Shown: one piece after another, positions 14,292 to 14,556 of the stretch
Layout of the letters: each line of letters begins with the position of its first letter
Position numbering within the stretch: position 1 is the stretch's first letter
Source: Leptolinea sp.
Lineage (GTDB): Bacteria > Chloroflexota > Anaerolineae > Anaerolineales > Anaerolineaceae
Direction: 5' to 3'
Length of the DNA: 14,556 nucleotides
Assembly: GCA_022837205.1 (NCBI GenBank)
Contig: JALHEL010000017.1
Location: 1-14,556, forward strand
The notes under the pieces: model-generated
The model's input: the letters and a program-made list of their open reading frames with translations, nothing else
Told to the model about the DNA's origin: nothing
Databases searched by the model: none
Translations under genes and position numbers: made by a program

Positions 14292-14556
14292 ATGAACTTC
14301 AAAAAAATCACAGACAGTTATCATTTCTATGCCATCATAACGATCCTATGCTGGGCAGTCGCGCCGGTCTTAACCCGCTTATGCCACCGGCATTTCTCGG
14401 CAATGCCGATCGGATTTCTTCGTTATCTGATATCCTCCGTTTTGATTATTCTTCTGTTGATAATCAAAAAGACAAAATTTCCTTCGATAAAAGATCTTCC
14501 CTGGCTGATCGCTTCTGCCGCTACAGGCTTTTCTCTATATATGGTTATGTTTAATT
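14292..14556 (+). CDS. EamA/DMT-family transporter, N-terminal part (cut by window edge)
   Basis: An open frame starts at ATG 14292 and runs off the window after 88 codons without a stop. The product is strongly hydrophobic, with helices at about 13-33, 41-60 and from about 72. The first helix contains ITILCWAVAPVLTRL and the second FLRYLISSVLIILLLII, the usual start of an EamA domain of drug/metabolite exporters. GGG about 7 bases before the ATG is a weak ribosome site. It is divergent from the Dpp operon. The substrate is unknown; whether it has one or two EamA domains cannot be seen. Confidence 0.8.
   Translation, partial: MNFKKITDSYHFYAIITILCWAVAPVLTRLCHRHFSAMPIGFLRYLISSVLIILLLIIKKTKFPSIKDLPWLIASAATGFSLYMVMFN

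Noticed and set aside
14088..14324. 78-codon minus-strand frame overlapping the start of the EamA gene
   Set aside because: It overlaps a better-supported gene start on the other strand and lacks a ribosome site.
1..14556. CRISPR arrays, tRNA or rRNA genes, insertion sequences
   Set aside because: No regularly spaced repeats, tRNA-like cloverleaf, rRNA sequence or transposase was seen on either strand.

Overview
The window appears to come from a bacterial chromosome of moderate GC with good Shine-Dalgarno signals (AAAGGAG, AGGA, GAGG). The phylum cannot be fixed from the sequence alone. The solute-binding protein has a cleavable signal peptide with no lipobox, and the AnmK/MurQ pair handles anhydro-muropeptides. 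Both are more typical of a double-membrane (diderm) bacterium than of a classical Gram-positive. No rRNA, tRNA, CRISPR array, insertion sequence or prophage module was found, and the coding density is that of an ordinary chromosome.

Left part (1-5334). Three plus-strand genes of unknown function come first: an exported 323-residue protein and two small Cys-rich, probably zinc-binding proteins. They end at a bidirectional terminator. Next is a minus-strand pair, a DeoR/GlpR-type regulator followed by a D-2-hydroxyacid dehydrogenase. Divergent from it are three plus-strand genes: a small protein of unknown function, a hemolysin III/TrhA (PAQR) membrane protein and a half-size EamA/DMT transporter.

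Middle (5400-7800). A minus-strand two-gene operon encodes CcdA and a lipoprotein that joins a TlpA-like thioredoxin domain, MsrA and MsrB in one chain. Together they form a complete extracytoplasmic methionine-sulfoxide repair system: CcdA carries electrons across the membrane to the thioredoxin domain, which reduces the two Msr domains.

Right part (7800-14002). A long minus-strand operon encodes a Dpp/Opp-type solute-binding protein, two ABC permeases, a GNAT acetyltransferase and a fused AnmK-MurQ enzyme, and ends at a clear terminator. AnmK phosphorylates 1,6-anhydro-N-acetylmuramic acid and MurQ turns the product into GlcNAc-6-phosphate. The likely reading is that this operon takes up cell-wall fragments (muropeptides or anhydro-muropeptides) and recycles them, with the ABC importer doing the work AmpG does in enterobacteria. 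The ATPase subunits are not in the operon. A divergent EamA/DMT transporter gene is cut off by the right edge.

The most interesting content is this candidate peptidoglycan-recycling operon with its two-enzyme fusion, followed by the TlpA-MsrA-MsrB/CcdA repair pair.
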